A DNA stretch of 64,000 nucleotides, from positions 248,001 to 312,000 of the forward strand of contig JACCIC010000190.1 of NCBI GenBank assembly GCA_018907035.1. The letters are read 5' to 3'. Within the stretch, counting starts at the first letter, position 1. Every line of letters starts with the position of its first letter. The notes below the pieces were generated by a model that did no database searches, was not told the DNA's origin, and was given only the letters and a program-made list of their open reading frames with translations. The position numbers and the translations under genes are program-made. Below, in pieces: positions 1-12,281 of the stretch. The DNA is from Sycobia sp. Sy_11 (lineage: Eukaryota > Arthropoda > Insecta > Hymenoptera > Epichrysomallidae).

Positions 1-919
1 ACATATACGATACATAACTATATCATATTATTGAGAATAAAATAAGAAGAGTGGAATAGTAGAATATAATGCAAATAGAATAATATAGCACATTGGTAAT
101 ATAAAAAAATAAAATAGCATAAGGAATTAGTATGGAAATTATAGAGCAGGTGATATAGATATCATTAAATGTAGTAGCGACGATATTTTGATCTTAAATA
201 CGAGACTTACGATGGGAAATCACTACGTGAGAGCGAAAGAGAAAATTTATTTTCTCGAATGTATCTTTCATCCATTTAGAATTATTGGACGCAGACGCCA
301 GTATGCACTGATGTGTTTGTTTTTAATTTAAATAACAAGAAAATGTTATTTAATTAAGTATATAAAATGGTTAAAACGACATTAAAATAATTAAGTAGTA
401 ATTAATAAAAAAACTTAAAATTTCACAATTAGAAATAAAGTATATATTTAATATAGTTAAATATATCATTGAAAAACTGGATTCTAAATATTTAATAAAT
501 AAATTTTGCTGTGCCACTTCGTTATTTTGAAGTTTCTAAGTCTCAATCAAGTAAAATAAGCGTATTTAATAGCAATCTAGAAGCACTGAAAAATCGCCCC
601 GAGTTTGGAGGCATCCCTTACTGATAGTTCTTAGTGTCTAAACTTGATTGCGGGTAGAGACCTAAGGCATAAAAGGCCACTCCTTATCCATAGTATTAGA
701 ACTTATATTGATAATTTGGTGGTTTGCTTCAATAAGGAAAAACTGAATGCCAATTTCCAAGCATATAAGATTTGAATCTTACTTCTATAATGTAAGCGGC
801 GCTAACATACCGTATACCTCTCACGAATAACTTTTTACGATATGCAAAATCAAACGATAAATGTTGTGATTCATGAATATCCATTAGTTTGAGTGCAATG
901 CTAATAGATTAGCTGATGT
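1..919. other. AT-rich stretch without a recognised gene
   Basis: No open frame of useful length and no protein similarity was seen on either strand. The BEL/Pao relic that follows reads on the minus strand, so its 3' untranslated part and terminal repeat would lie here if preserved. I could not identify a terminal repeat. Confidence 0.5.
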
Positions 920-1424
920 ATTGTGATGAACTGGAAGCAAAATTAATTTGTTGTCTGGTCGCTTGTATTCAGAAATAGCAGTATGCAAAGCGATTACTCT
1001 CGTCACTTGATCATTACCAGGATGTAAAGTTGTAATACGTCCTTATGGCCATTTTGATGGAGGAAGCAAGTTATCTTTGAATAGAACAAAATCACCAATT
1101 TGAAAGCTATAATTAGGCTTAAGGCACTTGGTTTGCAGTTGTAACTGACTAAGATATTTCTTTTTCCATTTCTGCCAAAGTTAAAGCAAAGTTTGAGATT
1201 CATCAATTGAAAAAAATCTACTTGTAACACTCAGAGAATATTACAAGTAGACCACTAATGAGAAAATTATCTGGAGTGATCGCAATCACATCTGCAGGAT
1301 ATGAACCGAGTGCACTGAGTGGTCTAGAATTTAAACACGCTTCAGTCTCTGATAAGAGAGTTGAAAATAATATAATATTGAAAATAACGAACAACAATTT
1401 TGATTCGCCTATAACTCTATACAT
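920..1424 (-). pseudogene. BEL/Pao retrotransposon pol relic (integrase C-terminal end)
   Basis: Read on the minus strand, the upper part (1218-1424) has the BEL/Pao integrase signature: a run like T-L-L-S-E-T-E-A-C-L-N-S-R-P-L-S-A-L followed by A-I-T-P-D-N-F-L-I. About 200 bases on comes the usual C-terminal block: G-D-F-V-L-F-K-D-N-L-L-P-P-S-K-W-P, then G-R-I, L-H-P-G-N-D and R-V-I-A-L-H-T. The order and spacing match the end of a BEL/Pao pol. Frames change and stops occur, and the catalytic core, reverse transcriptase and gag are missing. The family is fairly certain. Integration of new copies from this locus is not possible. Confidence 0.75.
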
Positions 1425-1479
1425 GATGTCAATAATACTGTCTTATTTCAACTGATATCCTATGGAGCCATGGTTATAA

Positions 1480-3890
1480 TTACACACGCATAACATGGGT
1501 GTAATTGGATATGATAATATACCGGTAATGGCATCGAACTATTGGCAGTATACGTCAGGTGCATTGGCATGCCCACGCACAGCCACGATGCAGCAGTATG
1601 CGAGCTATGACAAACCCACATATATACAACATATCGTCAGCGTATATAACTTAAGCATCTCCGCGAACCACTGTTGTAGACATGAAGACAGATATGGGCA
1701 GTTGGTTCTTCGATAACTCGTATCTTAAAGAAATAGGAGTAGATCAATTACTACGGTAGCGGAAATTGCAATTCATGGGAAGTCCGCAACAGGATATACA
1801 GGAGTTTATAAAAAGGCTGGAAAATCTATAGAAAGTTGAGTGATATCGCAACTGAAATCTGAAATCTAATTCAGAGAATATTTTGCAGAGCAGGTAAAGC
1901 CCATACATAAGAAGCGGTAGTCATTTGAAAATTTGAAAACCCGATTAAGGCGTCAATTTAAGCTAATAAACTATGAACTATGATTAGAAGAGAAATTACG
2001 AGAAAGGCTAAGGCAGAGTGAGTTCATTGGTTTGTATTTAAAAGAAATGAGAGTACAGTTAGAGAAGATTTCTCGATCAGTTCCTCTTGTAATCCCATGG
2101 AATAAAATATGCAGGAACTTGGACGTCGATTTCATCGACAAAATAAATCTTACCAGGTTTAAATCGATTGACAAACTACAATCGATCGGGCAACAGATTA
2201 AACTAAAGAAGGAACTGACACGCCGCTATAAAAAACACTGATTTGATCTGAAAGAACCAAAACCAGTTGGACATTAGCGGTGCTTGATGACGAAAAACGA
2301 ACAATTCCGCATTAATAATTAAGTTTATCAGAGCTGCCTGCTTCAGTTCTAGTCCGATACGTAGATAAAGATAGAGATACTCGCGACTAAAAAGAAAGCA
2401 TAAACAGAAATCATAGCTTTATACGATGACCTCCAAATAACCTTGATACGATACTTGCAAACAAATAGATGAAAATACAAGATACCATACAAGCCCTTCA
2501 CACAAACATCTACTCAATCACGCTCTCGCAACAATACTTTCCCACCAGGAAATCAAATTAGAAAATCCTCATCAAGAGCTTTGGTTAGACCCTCTTCAAT
2601 GCAACCAGAATGCGCGCTGTAAAGCATTCAAATCCGGAAAATACGACATAATCATAGGTATAGATACATTAATAAAGGGAGAGTAACGAAGGCCGAAATG
2701 AACTATTAGGTATGGAAAAAGAGTACCTAGCAGTTTTCTATGCATTGGAAAAAATCCGTTAGATTAGCAAGATGCGCTACAACGCTGCAAGCATTCGATA
2801 TGAATATAATGCATAGAAAAAACGCGTCAAACAAAGTATCAGAAACTCTCTCACGATCATCCATGATAGAAGAATCATCTATTGCGACCTTCTATACAAT
2901 CGAAAGAGACAAACGGTATGAAAGAACATGAGGAAGATATGAGTCCATAAAAATATCCGAATTGTACAATACGAGGCAACCTTATCTATAAACTCCGTCT
3001 AAATATATTCATAGACGCACAAGCACAGCTCTAGAAGACCGCAAGATTTACAGGAATATTGAAGGTCCGTGCACTACAGCAACAACTGAAATTAGGTGAT
3101 CTTTTTATCTCAATAAAGGACAGCATAGATATCTTCTAATTTTTGAAGATTTATTCACCAAATATTTGGAAATTCGACGCTTGTGGAAAGTTACTGGATA
3201 GGCGGTAACAAAAGCGTTAGAGAAAATGGTGATCTTTAACTGGAGTTATGAAAATATTTTAGTTATAAATAACGGTACAGTCTGCAAATAAATGGATTTT
3301 ACACACAAATTTGATGAGCTGGGAATAGATCATCAGATCATAGTTTCATAAGACGCTCAAGCGAACTCTGGGGTAAATAGACATAAAAATAGTGAACTCG
3401 ATCTTTATTAAAAGAAATCATAGAGACTTGGACTTACAACTTCCTGAATGTGCATATGCAGCGAAGACGAAGGTATAAGCCAGTATGCAAGCCTTACCAG
3501 CCATCTTCAATTTTGGACGATGAGAAATGCCGACATATAAACATCCTCACGGAGTTAGACCGCAAGCCAACAGTCTAGTTGAACCGCGTGAAAAGATTAC
3601 TAGCCGTTCACGAACTGGTAAGGATGCAGAGCCAGAAACAAAGGGGCACGATATTGGAATAAAGGAAGCGGGCAAGAAATCATTAAAATCAACTACATGA
3701 TCTGTCGAGGAAACCATGTTGTATGGTCAACTTCTGACAAATCTTTGGCTAAATACGCACCAAAGTTCATTTCACTATGACGCGATTCTCAAAAGATTTC
3801 TTCTATCATTTTTAAATTGAAGAAAGTGAGCAATGGGAGAAAGATTAAAGTGCATATATCTGATTTAAAAAACTATTACCAATAAATAAC
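1480..3890 (+). pseudogene. Ty3/gypsy retrotransposon relic (gag, protease, RNase H, integrase)
   Basis: Pieces of a Ty3/gypsy element appear in order. At 1960-2240 a Gag capsid-like stretch has the spacing I-G-L-Y-L-x2-M-R and, later, F-K-S-I-D-K-L-x-x-I-G-Q-Q-I. Near 2620-2675 there is a protease-like Y-D-I-I-I-G-I-D-T-L-I-K. At 2714-2860 RNase H gives E-K-E-Y-L-A-V-F-Y-A-L-E-K-I and then H-R-K-N-A-S-N-K-V-S-E-T-L-S-R. At 3110-3360 the integrase core reads L-L-I-F-E-D-L-F-T-K-Y-L-E-I; the expected D-N-G-T is N-N-G-T, so a catalytic Asp is lost. The pol end at 3820-3886 reads G-R-K-I-K-V-H-I-S-D-L-K-N-Y-Y-Q-stop. The protease piece runs almost directly into RNase H, so the reverse transcriptase appears deleted. 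Frameshifts and stops are frequent. Confidence 0.75.
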
Positions 3891-5140
3891 GTTTCACAAA
3901 ATTCTTCCACAGATTCCAATAACAAATATTACCAAAATCATAAGAGCAGTAGGAAGAGGATGGAGACAGCTTAGTATAGTGAACGGCTAATCTGGAAAAT
4001 TTGGAGAAATACATAGACTTACGAATATAATCTCCGGCCACGGTGAAGCGTGGGAATTTGAAGCCCTAGCTGATGACATAACATCAACTGACAGTACCTC
4101 AAGCCAATTCCAATGATCCAGAAAAAATCACTCGATATGAGCCAACTAAAAAAGGTCTTACAAAACTTAGAAGAAGAGGCGCAGATAAGTCTTACTAAGT
4201 TTAACACAAATTCAATTCAAGAAGTCATTAATAAAGAGCCAACGAAAACGTTTTCTGCTAACGAGCTACAATGTCCTTCAATACAAATACTGAAGGACAC
4301 GGATTTGTATTACAATCCGTCAAAACAATAATACAAAAACCTTAAAGACACGAGCGCGATAGGATAAGCCACCAATAATAAGGTTTCCCATACGACCAGA
4401 AGAAGAAGGTCTATCGAAACGCAACTGAACTCATACCCTATCCATCCAGACATCAAAAACGATCGATCAGTCCGCTCCTCTAATGATCAGCACCAAAATT
4501 CTAACAGAAGACTATACCAAAAAAGTAGACTGTAATTGGAAGATCAGCGTCAATCATCTACATGAGTACATCGGAGTATGCCGACGTCTGCCTATATCGT
4601 GGCGATTAATGTACTTTCATACGTTCCCTCTCTACCCAGAAAACTTGAAGAAGAAAAACAAGATACTAAACATCAGGAAAAAGTCATTATCCCGACAAAA
4701 TACAAATAAGTAGAAGATGATTCCGATTAGGACGGTCCGTGCGTCGATGAAAGCCTTAAAATTCCCCTACCCTGTCCAGAAGATTCAATCACTAGCCACT
4801 AAGATAAATACCGTTTGGCATATAAAATCCGTTTTAATCTGTTCAAAAGCCGTTCGACAACTACAGATGATAATCACAGATTCCACCACGAAGACAGCTA
4901 AAATATCGACATTGATGGACTTGTTAATTATACTCCCACTAAACTTTACTCCTCCTTAACGATAGCATCTATCGGTGCATCAAAACACCTGCTAAGACAG
5001 ATCGCCAAGGTAGTTACACAAGATGGTTACTGTAACTGCGCTGCAGAGCTACACGTCCTGTGCGGAGAGTGGCAGCGGCGTACAGCGTCCAGGATGCGAG
5101 TGAAGACGAGGCGTCAGGTGTTGAACAACCTGGTAGAAAC
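3891..5140 (+). other. Unassigned region 3' of the gypsy relic
   Basis: This follows the inferred pol stop. Plus-strand frames of 72, 76 and 80 codons (4113-4331, 4483-4713, 4717-4959) are rich in Lys, Ser and Gln, and I do not recognise them. They may be the decayed 3' part of the gypsy element (an extra ORF or the untranslated region) or unrelated DNA. No second terminal repeat was identified. Base composition is less AT-rich than the neighbouring intron-like DNA, which fits former coding sequence. Confidence 0.35.
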
Positions 5141-6188
5141 AAAAAATGTTGATGATACAAGGGTGGGGTGATCAAGAGAGAGGTTACAAACAGATACAGC
5201 GTTTATTCAATGAAACATTCAGAGCTGAAGAAAACAATCCTATTTCAAGAAATACCATAATTCGTACAATTAGACGTTTTGAAGAGACAGGTGATGTTAA
5301 AGATCGTCCTAAATCGATCCAAATCATCGTCTAATGATGAAAAGAGCTTAGACGTATTATGATCATTTATTGAGGATCCGTATTGCAGCATCAGACTTTT
5401 CATCAGCATCAAAAGGGAGCTACATCTGTGCACAAAATTTTGAAACAAATGGCATCCTTTCAAATTAAAGTTGGTGCAGGAATTATCTTAAGATGATTTT
5501 TATAGAAGGATAGAGTTTTGTGATGTAATGATGCAATTGATATCCGATGATCCTTTGCTCCTCAATAATATCGTGTTCTCTGATGAAGCCACATTTGAGT
5601 GAAGCAGAATAGTGAACAGACATAATTCTTGATACTGCAGTAACATCAATCCACATTGGATGAGAGCGTTCCACACGCAACATCCCGCAAAAGTAAATGT
5701 TTGGGCTGGCATATTTAATGGAAGAGTAATTGTCCCTTTCTTTATTCAAGGTAATATAAATGCTGCAATGTATGAAAACATCCTTCGAGACCAAATTATA
5801 CATGCTGTATGGAATTTAACGGGTGGAAATGTGGTTGAAATTTATTTCCTACAGGATGGTGCTCCAGCACACTACGGTATTCATGTTCGCCGATATTTGG
5901 ATGCAACATTTCATGATAGATCGATTGGGCGGAAAGGTACAATTGAATGACCATCTCAGTTCCCAGACCTAACGCCTCTTGATTACTTCCTTTGGGGACA
6001 CTTGAAGGATAAAGTTTATGTTATAAAACCACGTGACTTGGATGAATTACACCCAAGAAACACTGATGATCATCAATGAATTCGACCTGATACCTAAGCA
6101 AATCTTGCAAAATGTTGTTTCAGCCTTTTACAATCGGTTAGCACATTGCCCAACTGTTAATGAGCAACAATTTGAACAGTTGTTGTAA
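5141..6188 (+). pseudogene. Tc1/mariner-superfamily transposase relic (D,D41D type)
   Basis: The N-terminal 5146-5334 frame resembles a helix-turn-helix region (R-N-T-I-I-R-T-I-R-R-F-E-E-T-G-D-V). Catalytic blocks follow on the same strand: F-S-D-E-A-T-F near 5575, F-L-Q-D-G-A-P-A-H-Y near 5850 and P-D-L-T-P-L-D-Y-F-L-W-G near 5965-6000. I count 41 positions between the second and third Asp, one of them an in-frame stop. The frame ends near 6188 with E-Q-Q-F-E-Q-L-L-stop. At least three stops or frameshifts interrupt it, so it is dead. I could not define terminal inverted repeats. Confidence 0.75.
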
Positions 6189-6250
6189 AAAGTTCCTGTC
6201 ACCAATAGCTTAAAAAAATTAAGTTTGGGCGAATAGTTCACTGTCTTGAT

Positions 6251-6370
6251 TTAGTTAGCTGGGCCGCCGACAGTCCTACCTTAACTGACTGGACCGCTAC
6301 TGTTCTTGTCTTAGTTGGCTGGGCCGTCGATGGTCTTGCCTTATTTGGCTGGATAACCGATGATGTTACC
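6251..6370 (+). repeat. 30-bp minisatellite, four units
   Basis: Four consecutive 30-bp units start at 6251, 6281, 6311 and 6341. Each begins TTA and carries a central T-G-G core in the pattern G-C-T-G-G-G-C-C-G. A multiple of three keeps one frame open through all four units, giving a 10-residue period of the form L-x-x-W-x-x-D. The frame closes at 6371 (TAA). It lies 60 bp past the transposase relic and may belong to it. Confidence 0.8.
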
Positions 6371-7186
6371 TAATTAGTTGTACATCCCGTGCCTGAGCAA
6401 TATGATGCTTTTTTATTCATTCTGATACGTCCTCATCGTAAGCCCTGGATACCATTCTTAATGAATTGGTGACTGAGAACAGGCAATGGTGATTGTAAAA
6501 TTTGATAATGAATTCTAGTTTAAATGTAGACCTAAATATGCATGTTGTATCCTCTGATGACCAGGAAAACTTTTACAAAGTCACTTGTCACAGTTTCGAT
6601 CCTGATGAGATTCAGCGAGAAAATATTTAAGAGAAACCGAACATTTGAATAAACGCAAGTGTTAAATACACCTTCTACAATACTAATGCAAAATTTAGCG
6701 CTTGTGCAAAATGGAGAATTACAATTAAACGGCTTAATTTGGAAAACTAAAGTTAATCTTCAAATGGCCTTGAAAATCAAGCGCAATGTCAATTTTACGC
6801 CACCATAAAATTTGTCTTACAAAATAAAATTACTTAAGTATTGGTGAGATACGATCAAAGTTCTTCATAATCGGGATTTCTTAGCTTTCTGCTTTTAAAT
6901 AGTCATTTAAACTCTAAATGACCTCTCTAGGTCATTTTGAGCCATAACGTGGACACATATCCAGATGTAAAATTTTGTGTTCTTTCAGAGTCAGAAATAA
7001 AAAATAGGGACCCCTGTTTGAAAACCTGAAGATGACCTTCAAATGACCTTGAAAATGATAATCAATAACAAATCCAAGGTAGCCATATAGTTCAACCTTC
7101 AAAACTCAACAGCTTTTGTATTGAACATTTTTTTCCAAAGTGCTTACTTTATGTTATAAATAGGGATTCGGAATATTTCGGATACC

Positions 7187-7188
<2 letters not shown>
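6371..7188. other. Intergenic or intronic DNA, no gene seen
   Basis: No convincing frame or known motif. At 6900-7060 several short similar phrases built on a-t-g-a-c-c-t recur (for example near 6919, 7032 and 7049), which may be a weakly repetitive stretch. No gene is supported. Confidence 0.4.

Positions 7189-7279
<91 letters not shown>
7189..7279. repeat. (AC)n microsatellite
   Basis: An uninterrupted AC dinucleotide tract of about 91 bases. Confidence 0.98.
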
Positions 7280-7285
<6 letters not shown>

Positions 7286-8318
7286 TGTTTGCGCGAAAAT
7301 TACTAATAAAAAACATACATTAGTTAAATTTTCCGCAAATTACACTGATGATTGTTAATTATATAAACAAATGCCTGAATAGGCGTAACATAAAGCGTTA
7401 GATAAGTCATAAAAAATTTTTTTATGAAGAAGCCGAAAAGCGTATTTTTCTAAATTTCTCCCTTTTTTCTTTTTTCAGTTCGCTTTTAACTATCAGTATC
7501 AGCGTTTCTCATCTTCGGTTTTTCTCCAAATATACCCTTTGTATTATTTCCAATTTTTTAATACAAGTAATCTTTGTCAAAAGTGAGTTAACTCTTTTTA
7601 ATAATAATCTATCTATCCTCATTCGAGCACGAGGTTAAGATAAGCAATCTTTCCTCAGAGAGATTTTTCTTGCACCTTATTCTAAAGTAATATTAAATGT
7701 ATTTTAAATATATTATTATATTCAAGATTATATATAAATTTAATTGGAACAGAAACATTGTTTTTGTTTCCATATTCTTGGCAATACGAGATTATATATT
7801 ATAGTAGTAAGTTATGATTAGATGAACCTCTAACCATATTTATGAAATTAAATATTCAAATCAAGTCTATAAGCAGTACATCACCAGTTTATAATTATTT
7901 GTCTATCGTATACATGATATAACCTTTTAACCATTAATAATTGTTTGCTGCGTGTCGCAAATTCATTCCGTCATTCGTGGCTCAGATAGAGTTAGCTAAT
8001 TCAATCTATGATACACAAGTTGCAATTTTACATCATGTGTAACATGAAATATAAATCTAGCCACGGCAATTCTAGACAAACATAGTCGAAGTTAGGAATA
8101 ATCAGTGCGAGTCTATTTTATAACTATATTTTTAATGATAAGTATTTATTTTGATATCAAAAATGATATAAGATACCATGAATAGCAGAGGAAATATGAA
8201 CAGTTGTTGTGAAAGAGCCTTAATTTTTTTTGTTTAATTGCTATGCAAAAAGTAAATTATATTTAGAATATATTAAGTCATTAAACGAACAATATCATAT
8301 TTTTTTATCTTTTTCAAA
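7280..8318. other. AT-rich stretch, no gene seen
   Basis: No frame with recognisable protein similarity and no terminal repeat found. Its right part abuts the mariner relic and probably contains that element's untranslated 5' region. Confidence 0.4.
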
Positions 8319-9330
8319 ATGTCAAATTTTGTACCAAGTGATGATTTATCGATGGCTTTAATTTATTGTTTTTATTTGAAAAAAAAAACTGTTACACAGT
8401 CGTATCAAATGCTTGTCGAGGCATATGGTGACCATGCTTTATCAGGAAAAATATGTAAAAGATGTCTTCAACTGTCAAAAAATAATAATTTTCATGTAAG
8501 AAATGGAAAACATGAAAGAATAACAAAAAAATTGAACACGCTGAATTGCAAACAATATTGGATGAAGATGGAAATTTGAGTGAAAATCAAATGGCAGAAA
8601 TGATACATTTCTGGCCTATTATAAATTATGGAAAAGATCCAAAAGTATGGAAAATCTGTGCGATATGACTTGCATAAAAAGCAGATGGAAAATCGTAAAA
8701 ATACTCTTGAAATTTTATTTAAAAGATACGAAAGAAAATTAATTTTTGCATCGAATTATTACTGGCGATGAAAAATGGATCTATTTCCAGAATCCTAAAA
8801 GGAAAAAGTCATGAGTTACCTCGAAACAACCTTCAAAATCGACTGCAAAACCAGATCAATTCGGAAGAAGACAATGCTCTTGATGGAACCAGAATGGCGT
8901 GATGTATTATGAGTTGTTAAAACCTGATGATACAGTTAATACTGATCGTTAATGAGAAGAAATAATGAATGTAAATCGTGCCTTAATCACAAAATGACCA
9001 GAATGAGACGGAAAACTCGTCAAGATAATTTTGCTCCATGACAATGCACTTTCACGGAAAACAAATCCAGTTCAAAATACAATCAAAAAACTTGATTGGA
9101 AGCTGCTATACCAGTCGTCGTATTCACCAAACTTGACTATTTCTGACAACCATTTGTTTTCATCGATGGGATACGAATTGGTAAAGTAGTATTTAAATTC
9201 CTACGAGGAAGCTGATAATTTGGTGTCTTATTGGATTGCTTCAAGATACAAACAATTCTATTAACATAGTATCCGCAAATTGTCAGAAAGGGGATCAAAA
9301 TATAGAGAAAACAATAGCCGATAATTTCAA
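8319..9330 (+). pseudogene. mariner transposase relic (mauritiana-like)
   Basis: The first 86 codons (8319-8579) align with the start of mariner transposases of the type found intact at 20.4 kb (M-S-N-F-V-P-S, then S-Y-Q-M-L-V-E-A-Y-G-D). The first catalytic block I-T-G-D-E-K-W-I-Y-F-Q-N-P-K-R-K-K-S is clear near 8758-8810. It is followed by Y-Y-E-L-L-K-P-D and L-L-H-D-N-A near 9025. The third block is degraded: Y-S-P-N-L-T-I-S-D-N-H-L-F keeps the terminal Asp. Several frameshifts and stops break it up. Length and order match a full mariner gene of about 1 kb, but no protein can be made. Confidence 0.85.
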
Positions 9331-11097
9331 TACAATGTTTATCACTTTCCCATTAAAGCTAGTGTTTACACAAAAAAACTTTCACTTCATACCGGTACAC
9401 CTATTATATAATTAGACTAAAAAATGAACATCTTACCTTTGTGTATTGAAATGAATATTTTTTCCAATTATTTTTAGATCCATACTTCCTTTTTTTATTT
9501 AATATTTACCATATTTTTAGTCAATATTTCTTCGCTGCTACATAATATATGTATTAATTTTTAAATAAAAAAATCGAATATTATAGGACGCCACTTTTTA
9601 TCTTCTTTTCTACTTATTTATATTATTTACATCAAATACATTCAAAATATTCAAACATTTTTTAAATATTAATGTGTATATATTGAAAATTCTCATAATT
9701 ATTCTAAATAATCAACAGAGTACCAGTTATTGATTAGGACTTTAAAATGGAATGCATGTTCTATATACCTTATAACAGGCCAGTCACTAATATAGTCCAG
9801 CTTCTGCTTTATTAGAAATAATTTTAACAAGTACTTGTCGATTTTAGATATTTTAAGCCAGCAGCGATTGTAGAATAGTTGTATTTATCAAATTCATTTA
9901 TTTTCATAGATATTGCTGATATTGCTTTTTTGGCTTTGTACTAGGACACAGATTTTAGACTATTGTTATGTAAAAATATTATAAAACAGATACGTATTTT
10001 TCATGTAAATAATTAGAAAATAATATAATAAGTAGCAAAGTCTTATAGTTAAATATAAAAAATATAGTTTTAGTAGCAGAGAATATTTATTAAAAATTTT
10101 ATAAAATATTTATTAAAAAAAATATATTTAGATAAAAATATACAAAAAAAATCTATTTGAGTAAAAAAGGGTAAAATATCGATTAGATAGTCGAATTGAT
10201 ACATTTTCCCGCTTGGTAATATTTCGTTATCCGGTGGGTGTAATGTCCCTTTGTAACTAACAAAACTAACTGTCTATGAATTGTTGATTAATTAAAATTT
10301 AATTCTTCAGTTTTCCAAAACCAAGAAAGAGAAGATAAAATCATGTTGTAGACTTTCATTTCTATATGTTTAGTTTCTGTATTACATTAATCATAACAAC
10401 ATACTCAAAGCCATAATTTCATAATTCGATAATTTATAGTCAGAGTTATATTTAATGTACTTCTAAAAATATTCTTATAATTGACATAATTTTTATTTGA
10501 AATATTTCTATGCCCTTACTTAATGTCGGCTTTTACGTAATAAATCAAATTAGTAACAAAACTTCAAACAATTTTTTTGTTATATATGGTTTAAAATAAG
10601 ATTGACTAAAAAAATGTTTTTGGATATTGGACTGCCATAAAACATATCATGTCCATAAAACTAAAAAAATTTATGAAAATATTGTTTATAAAAATAAACT
10701 TATTATATAATTATATTACAGTTCTATACTACAGATTCAGTCAGCAAAAAACCCAAGTATCTTGTAAACAAAACAGTTTTTGATACATAACTTAAAGCAT
10801 ATATTTAAAAAAAGATCAGTAACTTCAATATATTTTGAAAATATTATAATAATAACTGCCAGTAGGTGCAATTTCTATAAGAGAGATTATAATACGAATT
10901 CATAGTTAAAAACCGTTGGAGCAATTTTAACTCCAGGGTACTTTTTAATAATCCTGAGATTAAGTTAATATTTTCATAGTCAATTAAATGTAGAATAGCA
11001 ATAAAATATTTGGTTTAACTTAAAGTAAAGGTAAAGAAGATAAAAAATAAAATAAATTATTCGAATAATAAATAAATAATTAGTAAAAATTGCTTAC
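9331..11097. other. AT-rich DNA 3' of the SOCS SH2 exon (minus strand)
   Basis: Seen from the minus-strand SOCS gene this is downstream sequence, so intronic if further coding exons lie beyond the window. I looked for the remaining SH2 and SOCS-box coding sequence on the minus strand and did not find it. Long A and T runs dominate. Confidence 0.4.
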
Positions 11098-11364
11098 TGT
11101 TTCTGAAGCATAAACTCCAGGATCGTGTGAATCGAAGCTGAACTTGTGATTCCATTGCTGTATTCGCGCATGCAAAGATCGTCCATACTTGCGAAAGCTT
11201 ACGGAAAACAGAAATTCCTCTTGCGCTGAATCCCTCAGTAAGAAAGTGCCTTCCTGCTTGCCTTCTAATAGTCGTTCAGCCTCATATCGGTCCATGATTC
11301 CCCAATAAAATGAGCACGCAGTAATGGATTTTAAATCCGGCACGAGGCAATGCACATAATCGAT
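11098..11364 (-). CDS. SOCS5: SOCS4/5-type suppressor of cytokine signalling, SH2-domain exon
   Basis: This internal coding exon of 267 bp (89 codons, phase 0 at both ends) has an AG acceptor at 11366-11365 and a GTAAGC donor at 11097. It encodes [11 protein letters not shown], then [18 protein letters not shown], then the phosphotyrosine-binding F-L-L-R-D-S core and [11 protein letters not shown]. These are hallmark SH2 residues of the SOCS4/SOCS5 (Drosophila Socs36E) group. Family members bind phosphotyrosine on cytokine or growth-factor receptors and, through a SOCS box, recruit an E3 ubiquitin ligase that damps JAK/STAT or EGFR signalling. No stop or frameshift is present, in contrast to its surroundings. 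The end of the SH2 domain and the SOCS box are not in the window. The exact paralogue is inferred. Confidence 0.9.
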
Positions 11365-11675
11365 CTATATTTCAAATTTTATAAAAGTTAAATGTGAAGC
11401 CTTTCTTCGAGTTCTATGTGTAATACTAATTCGATAAAACCAAATTAATAAACAGAAGATTGTTTATGATAAATTCATTCTTTATTTCTAATTTAAAATT
11501 AATAGTTTCAATTAATTTAGAATGCTAAAGTGAGTATATAGCTTAGCGAAGTTCTTATATAAATTTAGATCTATATGATTATTTAATTTTAAAATATTAG
11601 GCTGATTACAATAATTATTTTAAACATATGCTTCAGCAAGTATAGATAACTAGCATAACAGGTAGTAAATTACAT
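11222..11675. repeat. Duplicated block 1, SOCS-locus copy
   Basis: This 454-bp block covers the 5' half of the SH2 exon and its upstream intron flank. It matches 52284-52737 (also 454 bp by my boundaries) in the same orientation, with scattered substitutions. Similarity stops at t-t-a-c-a-t. At the other copy the GC-rich LTR-like repeat begins directly after this point. Confidence 0.85.
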
Positions 11676-11845
11676 GAGATTCATCATTCTGCAACTTATA
11701 CGCGAAATGATATCAACCATTATTGGAATTACGGGAATTATATGGTTTCACTTTAGGGTACTATTTAAAAATGCTTAAGGTATAAAATTATAAATATTAA
11801 AGATTATAAATATTAAAAATTCTTAATGTTTAAAATATCTTTATT

Positions 11846-11848
<3 letters not shown>

Positions 11849-11905
<57 letters not shown>
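11849..11905. repeat. (TA)n microsatellite
   Basis: A TA dinucleotide run of about 57 bases next to the tail side of the tRNA-like repeat. Confidence 0.95.
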
Positions 11906-11906
<1 letters not shown>

Positions 11907-12027
11907 CTGCTTTATAATATATTATTTCATTGAAATAAAAACTTGCATCAAATTGTCGGAATTTGAACCACCAACTTTTTGGCTTTTCAATCTAACGTAT
12001 TATGCACTAAGCTATCACAGCAAAGTG
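11906..12027 (-). repeat. Candidate tRNA-derived SINE
   Basis: On the minus strand there is an A-box-like T-A-G-C-T-T-A-G-T-G followed some 40 bases on by a B-box-like G-G-T-T-C-A-A-A-T-T-C-C. This is the internal RNA polymerase III promoter layout of a tRNA. The stems do not close into a proper cloverleaf. The 3' side ends in a (TA)n tract, a common SINE tail. A decayed tRNA gene is the alternative. Confidence 0.5.
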
Positions 12028-12281
12028 ATAGTAATTAGATTTATAAAATAATATCAGTAATCTCGACTATGAAAATGATAGTCTACCAAATATTTTCATT
12101 GCTCTTACAGTCGTATAAAATAATATATTTATAATTGTAACGTTAGTTATAATAAGGAAAAAAGAATTAAATTAATTAGTCAAATTATTAGTTGTGGTTC
12201 AAACCGTATAAATTTATTTTATATAGATATAATTACATATAACGTTCCAAACGTGAAAAGTAAATATAGTAACACACATGT

